DNA of 30,264 nt. Source: a virus. The notes under the pieces were generated by a model. The model was not told where the DNA came from. It worked only from the letters and a program-made list of their open reading frames with translations, and did no database searches. The translations under genes were made by a program, and so were the position numbers. Each line of letters starts with the position of its first letter. Position 1 is the stretch's first letter. Location: the IMG/VR virus record IMGVR_UViG_3300021085_000136, positions 1-30,264 of that record; one strand, given 5' to 3'. Positions 23,374 to 29,741 of this stretch are shown one piece after another.

Positions 23374-24567
23374 TTAAGCTAAGTCAAAGTTTCCGTATGC
23401 AAATGATTTGCCGTGACGTACTGCCACATCAACTTCTGCAACCGCTTTGATGTTAACTTGGTGAGCGTTAAATGCTCCACCACCAACAGTCGTAGCTTCA
23501 AGAGTGATACCGTTCCACATACCCAAGATAAGGTCTGAGAAGTTACCGAAGAAGCCAGGAGTAGTTGTACTTGAACTACCTGTAGTTTGACCAGTTGGGA
23601 AGTAAGTAGACTTACCGAATTTGTAACCCAAGAACTCTGCAATTTGAGCATCATTCATAATAGGATTAACATAAGGTTGTCCGTTTTCTGCACCTTGACC
23701 AGAGAACTGCTCAACAGTTTGACGTTTCAATTTACGCCAAAGTTTTGGATTACCTGCATAAGCAAGGTTTCCACGCATTGCATCAACATCTTCTAGAAGA
23801 CCTTGAAGCTCGTCCATATTGTTCCAAGATACTGCGTCACCATTAACTCCACCTAGAGTCTGAACTCCAGCTTGATTAATGATACCTACTGGAGTGTTAC
23901 CAGTACCGTCACCGAAGAACGCTTTTTCGTCAATTGCAAGAGCAAGAGACTTAGCAAGGTCTGCACGAATCATACCTTCGATAGATTGGTTCGATTGCAT
24001 AAGAAGTCTGCGAGAAGACACAGAGCGAGCTGCAACCATTTTCGGACTCATAAGCAAGTTACCGAATGTTTGAGAAGTTGCAGGAATGTCAACATTCTCG
24101 TCCAACCAGTTAGCCGTAGCTCCACCAGTCATTTTCGGAATTTCAATCTGTCCGTGTCCGTTCAAGTCAATCCAAGTAGCACCAACTTGGTCAAGAACAG
24201 TTTCAGCACGAAGTAATTCGATCATCTGTTTTGCAAGTTCAGTAGGGACTGTGAATCCACCATTTGAATCTGGAGTTGTTGCAAGTGCTTTTTGAGAAGC
24301 ATCAAATACTTCTTTCTCAAGTCCTGCATCATCCCATACACCTAAAGCCAGTCCACGAAGAGCTTTAGTAAAAGAGAAGTTCTTCTCTTCTTCAATTCCA
24401 GGAAGAGCCCACTTCTTAGAAGCTTCCTCGTGTTTAAGCTCTAAAGCTTTCAACTCGTCAGTAAGACCAGTGATTTCTTCCTGCATCGCTTTTTGTGACT
24501 CTGCAGAAGAGGAAGCTTGTTTTTCAACGGCAGCATCCAGTAACGCTTGTAATTCTTTTTTGTCCAT
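23374..24567 (-). CDS. Major capsid protein, HK97 fold
   Basis: This 397-residue protein forms the icosahedral head. The first about 60 residues are a charged coiled coil (KKELQALLDAAVEKQ ... ELKALELKHEEASKKW), the scaffold-like delta domain removed by the protease in this family. The mature part shows classical phrases: TTPDSNGGFTVPTELAKQMI, NWLDENVDIPATSQTF, RSVSSRRLLMQSNQ, DEKAFFGDGTGNTPVGI and a C-terminal VAVRHGKSFAYGNFDLA. GAAGGAG lies 8 bases before the ATG. A 14-bp inverted repeat lies in the leader and a strong terminator behind, consistent with high expression. Cleavage probably falls near residues 85-100, before the GGFTVP start of the E-loop region. Confidence 0.97.
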   Translation of the reverse strand: MDKKELQALLDAAVEKQASSSAESQKAMQEEITGLTDELKALELKHEEASKKWALPGIEEEKNFSFTKALRGLALGVWDDAGLEKEVFDASQKALATTPDSNGGFTVPTELAKQMIELLRAETVLDQVGATWIDLNGHGQIEIPKMTGGATANWLDENVDIPATSQTFGNLLMSPKMVAARSVSSRRLLMQSNQSIEGMIRADLAKSLALAIDEKAFFGDGTGNTPVGIINQAGVQTLGGVNGDAVSWNNMDELQGLLEDVDAMRGNLAYAGNPKLWRKLKRQTVEQFSGQGAENGQPYVNPIMNDAQIAEFLGYKFGKSTYFPTGQTTGSSSTTTPGFFGNFSDLILGMWNGITLEATTVGGGAFNAHQVNIKAVAEVDVAVRHGKSFAYGNFDLA

Positions 24568-24597
24568 TACAGACTCCTTCGATAGGGTTAGTTATAT

Positions 24598-24633
24598 AAC
24601 TGCTAAATAATATAACATAATTATTTAACAGTT
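24598..24633 (-). promoter_or_regulatory. AT-rich inverted repeat in the capsid leader
   Basis: AACTGCTAAATAAT (24598-24611) pairs with ATTATTTAACAGTT (24620-24633), 14 bp with one G-U wobble in RNA and an 8-nt loop. There is no T-run, so it is not an ordinary terminator. On the minus strand it is followed by GTTATATAAC, whose downstream end is 24 nt before the capsid ATG, the same distance as the TATATTT(A/G) boxes. It may be an mRNA processing or stabilising hairpin or a variant late promoter. Confidence 0.5.
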
Positions 24634-24648
24634 GTAGTGTTGTTGTAA

Positions 24649-25515
24649 CTAAGCTTCTGCTTTTTCCTTGAAAAAGTCCAGAATAGCCGCGTCTGAAGCC
24701 TGTTTTTCTTTTTCTTCATCAGATAATTGCGGATTCTCAAGAGCTTCTAAACGAGCTGCCAGAGCCTTGTTTTCTTCTTTGAGTAGCACTAACTCTTTTT
24801 CGAAAAACTTCTCTGTTTCAGTTTTTTCAGATTCTTCTGAGGGGGAATTTTTCACGGTAGTAGCCACTGGATTAGAGCCGATAGTAACCACAGACAACTC
24901 ACGCAAAATAGCTGACTTAACAAGAACACCATAAGGCCACTGAACTCCTGCCTCTTTTGCGGACTGTTCGTCTTCAAAGTAAGAGTATTCTTTATAAGCA
25001 AAGCCAACGCTTGTAGACGTAAGAAGACCAGATTCAACTTCTTTAAATGCTTGGTCTGCTTCAGGAGAAATGTCTTTAGTTGGAAAATAACCGACAACAT
25101 ATAAACCCTTCTTCCCCTCAAAGTCCATCACTTCTGCTTTTAAACCTTTTGCAATTACTTGTCGTCTGTCGTGTTGTTTCAGAAGTACCGGGTTAGCTTC
25201 CCACTCTGTTAGATCCCACCCATCAAGTTTGATAACGTCTCCGTCTCTGTCTTGAGTTTCATCAGAAGCTAAAAACATTTTGATTCGGTCGCGATGCGCA
25301 ACTTTAAGAAGTTGTTTATCAGATAGTCCTTCGAGATAAGCCGCTTTCTCGTCTGCATCCTCAATATGAGAACCGTCAGAAATCATACCAGCAGCTTCTA
25401 CTAGACTTTTATATGCTTGCGCATCTGTGTCGTAGTCGTACATTGATTTTGTCAGAGAGAGGTCTAAGAACTTTTCTTTTTCTAAAAGTTGCTTCTCTGT
25501 GCGTTTCTTCTTCAT
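24649..25515 (-). CDS. Prohead protease (HK97 family, S78/U35 type)
   Basis: This 288-residue protein cleaves the capsid delta domain during head maturation. Family blocks are in order: DRDGDVIKLDGWDL (89-102), NPVLLKQHDRR with the probable catalytic H115, LLTSTSVGFAYKEY with the probable nucleophile S169, and ILRELSVVTIGSNPVA (203-218). The first about 75 residues are a charged extension. Residues about 225-288 form a Glu/Lys-rich coiled coil (KFFEKELVLLKEENKALAAR) that could act as internal scaffold, though the capsid also has its own delta domain. CAGGAGGG lies just before the ATG and is the arm of a long inverted repeat with the other arm after the portal stop. Confidence 0.95.
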   Translation of the reverse strand: MKKKRTEKQLLEKEKFLDLSLTKSMYDYDTDAQAYKSLVEAAGMISDGSHIEDADEKAAYLEGLSDKQLLKVAHRDRIKMFLASDETQDRDGDVIKLDGWDLTEWEANPVLLKQHDRRQVIAKGLKAEVMDFEGKKGLYVVGYFPTKDISPEADQAFKEVESGLLTSTSVGFAYKEYSYFEDEQSAKEAGVQWPYGVLVKSAILRELSVVTIGSNPVATTVKNSPSEESEKTETEKFFEKELVLLKEENKALAARLEALENPQLSDEEKEKQASDAAILDFFKEKAEA

Positions 25516-25594
25516 AAACCCTCCTGGGTATATATAAAAATAAGTAGTACATAAAATATACTACTTATTTCTGTTTTATAGTTCAGGAGGGTTT
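25516..25594 (-). promoter_or_regulatory. Nested hairpin that can hide the protease Shine-Dalgarno
   Basis: On the minus strand AAACCCTCCTG (25594-25584), which begins 4 bases after the portal stop, is perfectly complementary to CAGGAGGGTTT (25526-25516), which contains the protease Shine-Dalgarno and ends at its ATG. The 12-bp hairpin at 25538-25570 lies inside the loop. Folding would block protease initiation. A ribosome finishing portal would cover the upstream arm and could release it. Confidence 0.65.
25538..25570 (-). terminator. Hairpin between portal and protease, terminator-like
   Basis: AAATAAGTAGTA (25538-25549) pairs perfectly with TACTACTTATTT (25559-25570) around a 9-nt loop. 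Five Ts follow on the minus strand before TATATATACCC. The stem is AT-rich, so termination may be partial, which would set the ratio of portal to protease and capsid message. Confidence 0.6.
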
Positions 25595-25598
25595 AGAT

Positions 25599-26909
25599 TT
25601 AGTTCTTAGAGGGTGATACTTCCCCCGCAGAGGACTCTGGAGTTGTATCTGATTGACCCCTACGAGAATTAGAAGAGACATCTTTACGAGTATCCTCTGC
25701 TGCTGAGGCCCAAGTCTCTTTAATTTCCATCATACCTAAATCCTGAATCTTGTTAATTTCATTAAGAGGAAATCCTAATTCATACAGACCCTTAGCCCCC
25801 TCAATTTTTTCTTTACGTTCATCCTTCAGAGGTTCGATTGTCAAGAAATCAAAGAAACACTCCAGATTAGTAGAGTATAGTAGAGAACTGTTAATAACAG
25901 ATGCAAAATATTCCATCTTAGGTATAAGGTTGTTAGTGAAGAACTGTCTGTCGGAAATTTTCGCAGTAGCGAAGTTAAGTCCGTCTGTAATACCAAATTG
26001 ATTCTTTGGAACATTGTAAGTTCCCAGAATTTCTTCCCTAGACATTTTAGTGAGGTTTTCAAAGTCCATATCCTTATGTGTTGTACCAGTAGTGACATAT
26101 TCTACACCACCAGTCATCATCGGTGTTTTATGAGCTCCTGGCAGTCCACCAAAGTTCATATCAAAATCGTCCTGCATCCTACGAATTTCTTTTTCATCTA
26201 AATCTGAATCAGGATTCTTGTCTAGAAGATACCCTGCGATGTTAGCTCCGTTTTCGAAAAACTGGTCGTTATAGGCAATAGCCTTATTATAACCTTTAAT
26301 AGAAATCGCAGAAGCTTGCTGAGGGGAGTATGAGTCTAACTCATCCAGAGGGTTAGGTTCGAAGAACCTGATAATTTGTCTGTCGTCTAGATCCTCTTCA
26401 CCCCATTTCCAGTTCTTGAAAATAGTTCTACCGTGTTTAATCTCAGTATTAGCAGAGATTCCAGAACCTCCACGTCTAACTACTTCAATACGAGCAGGAG
26501 CAGACTTAGAAGTAAGTTTACCTTTCCAAGGTCTGCCAGACTCGTCTGTAAGTACCCAGAAACACTCTCCGTCCAGTTCGTAATACATACTGGTTGTTTT
26601 CCAGAGTAGCATCGGAGTGTTAATAATCGCGTTAGGGCGGTTGAACAGTTTAACCCAAGGATTTCCCTTAGATTTTCCAGTAGTGGTGTTGATAGTGTTC
26701 TGAGAGACTTCCTCACGGAGGAGAAATGGGACTCCTCCGATATTGGTAGAGATGGATCGTACTGCTGCAAAAACCCAGGGGTTAGTATAACCTCCAGGTT
26801 TGTAAGCAGTATTGATTATAGAGCTTGTTTTGTTGAAATCGAACAGACTTTTAACACGGCCTATAAGTGCGTCTTTTATGGTAATGTTTGTACTGGTATT
26901 TTTATCCAT
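25599..26909 (-). CDS. Portal protein (HK97 gp3 family)
   Basis: This 436-residue protein forms the dodecameric DNA gate at one head vertex. Family phrases appear throughout: NPWVFAAVRSISTNIGGVPF, WVKLFNRPNAIINTPMLLW, CFWVLTDESGRP, IIRFFEPNPLDELDSYSPQQA, SIKGYNKAIAYNDQFFENGANIAGYL, EEILGTYNVPKNQFGITDGLNFATAKISDRQFF (quoted in part) and a C-terminal helical wing region. Length is normal. The start shares one base with the large-terminase stop (TAATG at 26907-26911), so it is coupled to the motor protein. A Ser/Asp/Pro-rich tail of about 25 residues is probably disordered. Confidence 0.95.
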   Translation of the reverse strand: MDKNTSTNITIKDALIGRVKSLFDFNKTSSIINTAYKPGGYTNPWVFAAVRSISTNIGGVPFLLREEVSQNTINTTTGKSKGNPWVKLFNRPNAIINTPMLLWKTTSMYYELDGECFWVLTDESGRPWKGKLTSKSAPARIEVVRRGGSGISANTEIKHGRTIFKNWKWGEEDLDDRQIIRFFEPNPLDELDSYSPQQASAISIKGYNKAIAYNDQFFENGANIAGYLLDKNPDSDLDEKEIRRMQDDFDMNFGGLPGAHKTPMMTGGVEYVTTGTTHKDMDFENLTKMSREEILGTYNVPKNQFGITDGLNFATAKISDRQFFTNNLIPKMEYFASVINSSLLYSTNLECFFDFLTIEPLKDERKEKIEGAKGLYELGFPLNEINKIQDLGMMEIKETWASAAEDTRKDVSSNSRRGQSDTTPESSAGEVSPSKN

Positions 26910-28390
26910 TAGTATAATATCCTGGGTTTACGCTTCTTATAAGCCGAGTTAAAGCCTATAGACACAGCATCAATCATATCGTCTTCCTGCTTGTTTTGCT
27001 CAGGGTCGAAAGCTTGACACTGTTCTATAAATTCTGGTATCCACTTAGAATTTATAAAATTTTGCGTTAAATACTCATCTTTTGTTTCCGTGACAAGATA
27101 AACTTGCCCCATTTCTTGCTTCTCAATCCAAGGCAGAGCCCTTGTAAGCTTATCTTTTGTAACTTGAACCTCTTTGACTATACACTTACCTTGTAGAGCT
27201 TGTCGTATCTCTGTGACAGCGATACTCATAGCCGCTACCCCTTCAATATACAGAGGAATCTTCTCTTTCTTAGCCACACGTACGATATGGTTTTTAGAAT
27301 CCGACCATTTACGTTTATAGTTGTGCATAGCTTGAATGTATAAATCCCCCTCAGAGGATACTGTTACTCTAACTCCTGCTGTATGGTCAGAGTTAGCCTT
27401 AGCTTTTACTGCCAAGTCCCAGGCCCTTACTGTACGGTATCTGGTTTTATGGTTGTAGTCCTCAGACTGTTTGATAGTAGTTTCTAATTCCGGTTGAGAG
27501 ATGTATTTGAAAAGTGTCGTATTGATGTAACGACCTTCATCACTTCTGGGTTTCTGTTGATACAGAGAAATCCAGACTTTCTCGGAACGACCTCTGATCA
27601 CATTTAACCTACTGAGGGGGAATCGTTCTTCGTGTAGGGCTTCACCCATCTTACGATGTTTTTCGTCTTTTTCTGCAATCGCAGGGTACGACAGAACTTC
27701 CCAGCCTTCTTTAGATGGATCTCCGTCTTCTTTTTCTGCATCTTCTGCAAGCAGGCGGCCAGCCAGGTCGTCCTCGTGCCATCTGGTCATAATAACCAGT
27801 ACACCGGATTTAGGAGCAAGGCGTGTAGAGGCTGTAGAAGTCCACCAGTTCCACACACGTTCTCTCTGAGTCGATGAGTATGCTTCTTCCCAGTCTTTAA
27901 CCGGGTCATCTATTACAAGAATGTGAGCTCCATTACCAGTAAGACCACCTCCTACACCTACTGACTTATACCCACCTTTGAGTTTAGTCTGCCAGTGGTC
28001 TACAGCTTGCTTGTTTGGGTCTAATTCGATTCCAGGAAAAATAAGAGGGAACTGCTCTTTAGAAATATCCAAAGCAGTTTTCGAAAATTTCTTAGATAAG
28101 TCTGCAGAGTATGAAGATGCTACAATCTCCCAGTGTGGGTGTTTACCCAGGGCCCATACAGGAAATCTCTCTGTCGCGATATAAGATTTTCCAGAACGGG
28201 GAGGCATAAATAACATCAACCTTGGATTCTTACCTTCCTCTACATCTCTGACGAACTTCTCTAATTTTTTACAAATCTCTTTATGTACCCACCCTGCTAG
28301 GTATGGTGCAGATGGCGGAGATGTATTAATTATGAAGTCTAGTAAATGTCTACGTGACAGCTCGTGCTGAATCTGTTCCTTGTCATACAT
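26909..28390 (-). CDS. terL: Terminase large subunit (DNA-packaging ATPase/nuclease)
   Basis: This 493-residue motor protein translocates DNA into the prohead and cuts the concatemer. The ATPase domain has Walker A PPRSGKS (63-69), Walker B ILVIDDP (157-163) with the catalytic acid beside it, and a coupling block VIMTRWHEDDL (199-209). The RNase H-like nuclease has AWDLAVKA with D325, YIEGVA with E383, and EDDMIDA with D471 or D474. The arrangement resembles the psiM2-ORF9-type terminases. GAGG lies 9-12 bases before the ATG, which follows the 59-aa gene by 5 bases. The exact packaging type (cos or headful) cannot be read from the sequence. Confidence 0.96.
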   Translation of the reverse strand: MYDKEQIQHELSRRHLLDFIINTSPPSAPYLAGWVHKEICKKLEKFVRDVEEGKNPRLMLFMPPRSGKSYIATERFPVWALGKHPHWEIVASSYSADLSKKFSKTALDISKEQFPLIFPGIELDPNKQAVDHWQTKLKGGYKSVGVGGGLTGNGAHILVIDDPVKDWEEAYSSTQRERVWNWWTSTASTRLAPKSGVLVIMTRWHEDDLAGRLLAEDAEKEDGDPSKEGWEVLSYPAIAEKDEKHRKMGEALHEERFPLSRLNVIRGRSEKVWISLYQQKPRSDEGRYINTTLFKYISQPELETTIKQSEDYNHKTRYRTVRAWDLAVKAKANSDHTAGVRVTVSSEGDLYIQAMHNYKRKWSDSKNHIVRVAKKEKIPLYIEGVAAMSIAVTEIRQALQGKCIVKEVQVTKDKLTRALPWIEKQEMGQVYLVTETKDEYLTQNFINSKWIPEFIEQCQAFDPEQNKQEDDMIDAVSIGFNSAYKKRKPRILY

Positions 28391-28395
28391 TAATA

Positions 28396-28575
28396 TTAAC
28401 CTCGCAACACTTCATATAAGGCTGTAGCACCTATAAGTAAAGCCCATACGATAGCTGTAAAGCAGTAGATGTTCAATTTAGGTTCTGGTTCAGATTTTGG
28501 GTTTGAAGGCTTTTTAAGTCTTTGGTACTCTGCTTCAAACTCTTCTGAAGTTCTAAGGATTTTATTTTTACTCAT
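28396..28575 (-). CDS. 59-residue single-pass membrane peptide between the terminase genes
   Basis: This small gene starts at 28575 inside an 8-base overlap with the small-terminase stop (ATGAGTAA) and ends 5 bases before terL. Residues 1-34 are charged and Pro-rich (SKNKILRTSEEFEAEYQRL, KPSNPKSEPEPK). Residues about 35-53 (NIYCFTAIVWALLIGATAL) form one transmembrane helix, and the end is YEVLRG. The tight overlap argues that it is translated. A membrane peptide between terminase subunits is unexpected. Its C-terminal helix resembles a 29-residue frame at 29578-29667, suggesting a duplication. Function unknown. Confidence 0.75.
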   Translation of the reverse strand: MSKNKILRTSEEFEAEYQRLKKPSNPKSEPEPKLNIYCFTAIVWALLIGATALYEVLRG

Positions 28576-29278
28576 CGTTAGGCTTCTTTGTTGATTTTCT
28601 TTTTGTTAGACCCCTCAGGACTTCTGTAGGGAGTTCAGTTAGATTGACTAGGTTATGATCAGAGTCAGGATTACTGTTGTCTTCAGATGCGAGTCGTGGG
28701 TCTGCTTCGTAGACTGTTTCTCCGTTAGGGAGTCTGACAGCTACCATAGTTGGAACTTTTGAGGGGGAGTTTTGGTTGGAAGAGTTGGCTTGCGGGTCTG
28801 TCGCTAAGAGAGGAGATAGTTCTTCTCGTAGGATTAGATCGTCAGTAGCCGTTAGAATAGCGTTTGTAGACGTTGCTACTGTCGCGAGTGTCTTGGCTGC
28901 CTTTTCCAGGAGAGGTATTGCTTCAGGTGCGGAGATGTTGGAATCTAATTCCAGATTGTCTATAGCTTCGTTGGTTTTAATTAGAGTGGTTTCTGCTGAG
29001 TGGAATACAGCTTCGTCTATGGCAGCTTTTCTGGCGATTAACTTGGAACGATTCAGTTTAATTGCCATTGTACGGATATTGGCCAGATGATTAGCACGAA
29101 ACATCATCCAATTATTCTGAAGGGATTCACCTCTAAGCTCCTCTAGAGGAACTTGATAGGTTTGAGAGAGAGCTAGAAGAGTTTTAGAATCGTCTTCTGC
29201 TTCTATGAACTCGTTTCTTATTTTGAGAAGGAGTTCTGGATCGAGGGATTTTTGTATAGTCATAGACAGAATATACAT
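28568..29278 (-). CDS. terS: Terminase small subunit
   Basis: This is a 236-residue protein at the head of the packaging/morphogenesis operon. Residues about 34-62 (LLALSQTYQVPLEELRGESLQNNWMMFR read in parts) match the helix-turn-helix of phage small terminases, which bind the packaging site. A helical oligomerisation region follows (about 70-160), then a Pro/Asn/Ser-rich segment and a basic tail (LRGLTKRKSTKKPNDE) that could contact TerL. Starts at 29278 or 29263 are both possible; neither has a clear Shine-Dalgarno. Its coding strand is A/C-rich, the opposite skew to its neighbours. An alternative start would remove five N-terminal residues only. Confidence 0.82.
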   Translation of the reverse strand: MYILSMTIQKSLDPELLLKIRNEFIEAEDDSKTLLALSQTYQVPLEELRGESLQNNWMMFRANHLANIRTMAIKLNRSKLIARKAAIDEAVFHSAETTLIKTNEAIDNLELDSNISAPEAIPLLEKAAKTLATVATSTNAILTATDDLILREELSPLLATDPQANSSNQNSPSKVPTMVAVRLPNGETVYEADPRLASEDNSNPDSDHNLVNLTELPTEVLRGLTKRKSTKKPNDE

Positions 29279-29298
29279 ATATATTACTGAAAAGTCTG

Positions 29299-29311
29299 TG
29301 AAAATTTTTCA
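29299..29311. repeat. 13-base palindrome TGAAAAxTTTTCA
   Basis: A perfect inverted repeat of TGAAAA around one central base lies 21 bases before the small-terminase start. It could be a repressor or activator half-site pair or part of the terminase binding site. A wider CTGAAAA/TTTTCAG pairing also includes it. Confidence 0.4.
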
Positions 29312-29320
29312 GAAAAAAAT

Positions 29321-29344
29321 GCCTTACATACATATATGCAAGGC
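29321..29344 (-). terminator. Hairpin with T-run just before the small terminase (possible attenuator)
   Basis: On the minus strand GCCTTGCATA pairs with TATGTAAGGC around a TATG loop (10 bp with one G-U), followed at once by ATTTTTTT. This is a full intrinsic terminator shape, yet it sits 43-66 bases upstream of the terminase start with no complete gene directly before it. It may act as an attenuator or antitermination point for the late operon. Confidence 0.65.
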
Positions 29345-29355
29345 GAAAATGACGG

Positions 29356-29421
29356 TTTTTGCTCTGAATTTTAGTATATACGCATACATTCGAAAAGTCT
29401 AGATTTTTGCTCTGAATTTTA
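29356..29421 (-). repeat. Two direct repeats of an 18-base element upstream of terS
   Basis: TAAAATTCAGAGCAAAAA (minus strand) occurs exactly at 29356-29373 and 29404-29421, 48 bases apart start to start. In each copy it is followed 6-8 bases later by TTTTCG, so the conserved unit is about 30 bases. GAAAAGTCT (plus strand) is also found twice nearby (29289-29297 and 29392-29400). Iterated sites next to terS suggest binding sites for TerS or a regulator. Confidence 0.6.
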
Positions 29422-29577
29422 ATTATGTCTAGCTACCCATTACAGCAATATTACGGCAAAATTCTCAAATCCTACCCCAATATTACAGAATCTTACTTAA
29501 ACTATCTGAAACCTAACCAAAAGATACATAAACTCACTATACATGTAAGAACATACTGTTTTTTATTACTCACAAAA

Positions 29578-29667
29578 CTACCTCTTCTTAAAGACTAAAT
29601 ACGTAAGGTGTAAAGCACCTATAACAACGAAGACCCACACTATAAAACCGATATTAAATAAAACCAC
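29578..29667 (-). CDS. Possible 29-residue membrane peptide, or remnant of one
   Basis: A GTG-initiated frame encodes a hydrophobic helix with a basic end (NIGFIVWVFVVIGALHLTYL, then VFKKR). It shares IVW, IGA and a spaced L...Y with the peptide encoded at 28396-28575, and the DNA shares the decamer GCACCTATAA with flanking TAAGG. The Shine-Dalgarno is poor, and the frame is too short to stand alone as evidence. It may be a real micro-gene, the decayed end of a duplicated gene, or chance. Confidence 0.3.
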   Translation of the reverse strand: MVLFNIGFIVWVFVVIGALHLTYLVFKKR

Positions 29668-29690
29668 ACCCCGATACTATTGACAAAAGC

Positions 29691-29725
29691 CACACCCACA
29701 ACCAAACTGTCTAGTTGTGAGTGTG
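29691..29725 (-). terminator. Terminator after the right-edge gene
   Basis: CACACCCACAAC (29691-29702) pairs with GTTGTGAGTGTG (29714-29725), 12 bp with one G-U wobble on the minus-strand RNA and an 11-nt loop. GCTTTTGTC follows on the minus strand. It lies 17 bases past the stop of the gene ending at 29742. Confidence 0.75.
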
Positions 29726-29741
29726 TTAATTTGTTCACTTG

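Larger units (their letters stand above)
29279..29741. other. 463-base intergenic region upstream of the small terminase
   Basis: The region has no gene longer than about 30 codons. From right to left it contains a terminator (29691-29725), a 29-codon frame (29578-29667), about 150 bases of C-rich, G-poor plus strand, two copies of an 18-base direct repeat (29356-29373 and 29404-29421), a hairpin with T-run (29321-29344) and a 13-base palindrome (29299-29311). Plus-strand G and C over 29431-29710 are about 23 and 73 by hand count, an extreme skew that reverses inside the terminase gene. Packaging signal, replication origin or regulatory leader are the candidates. Confidence 0.6.
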
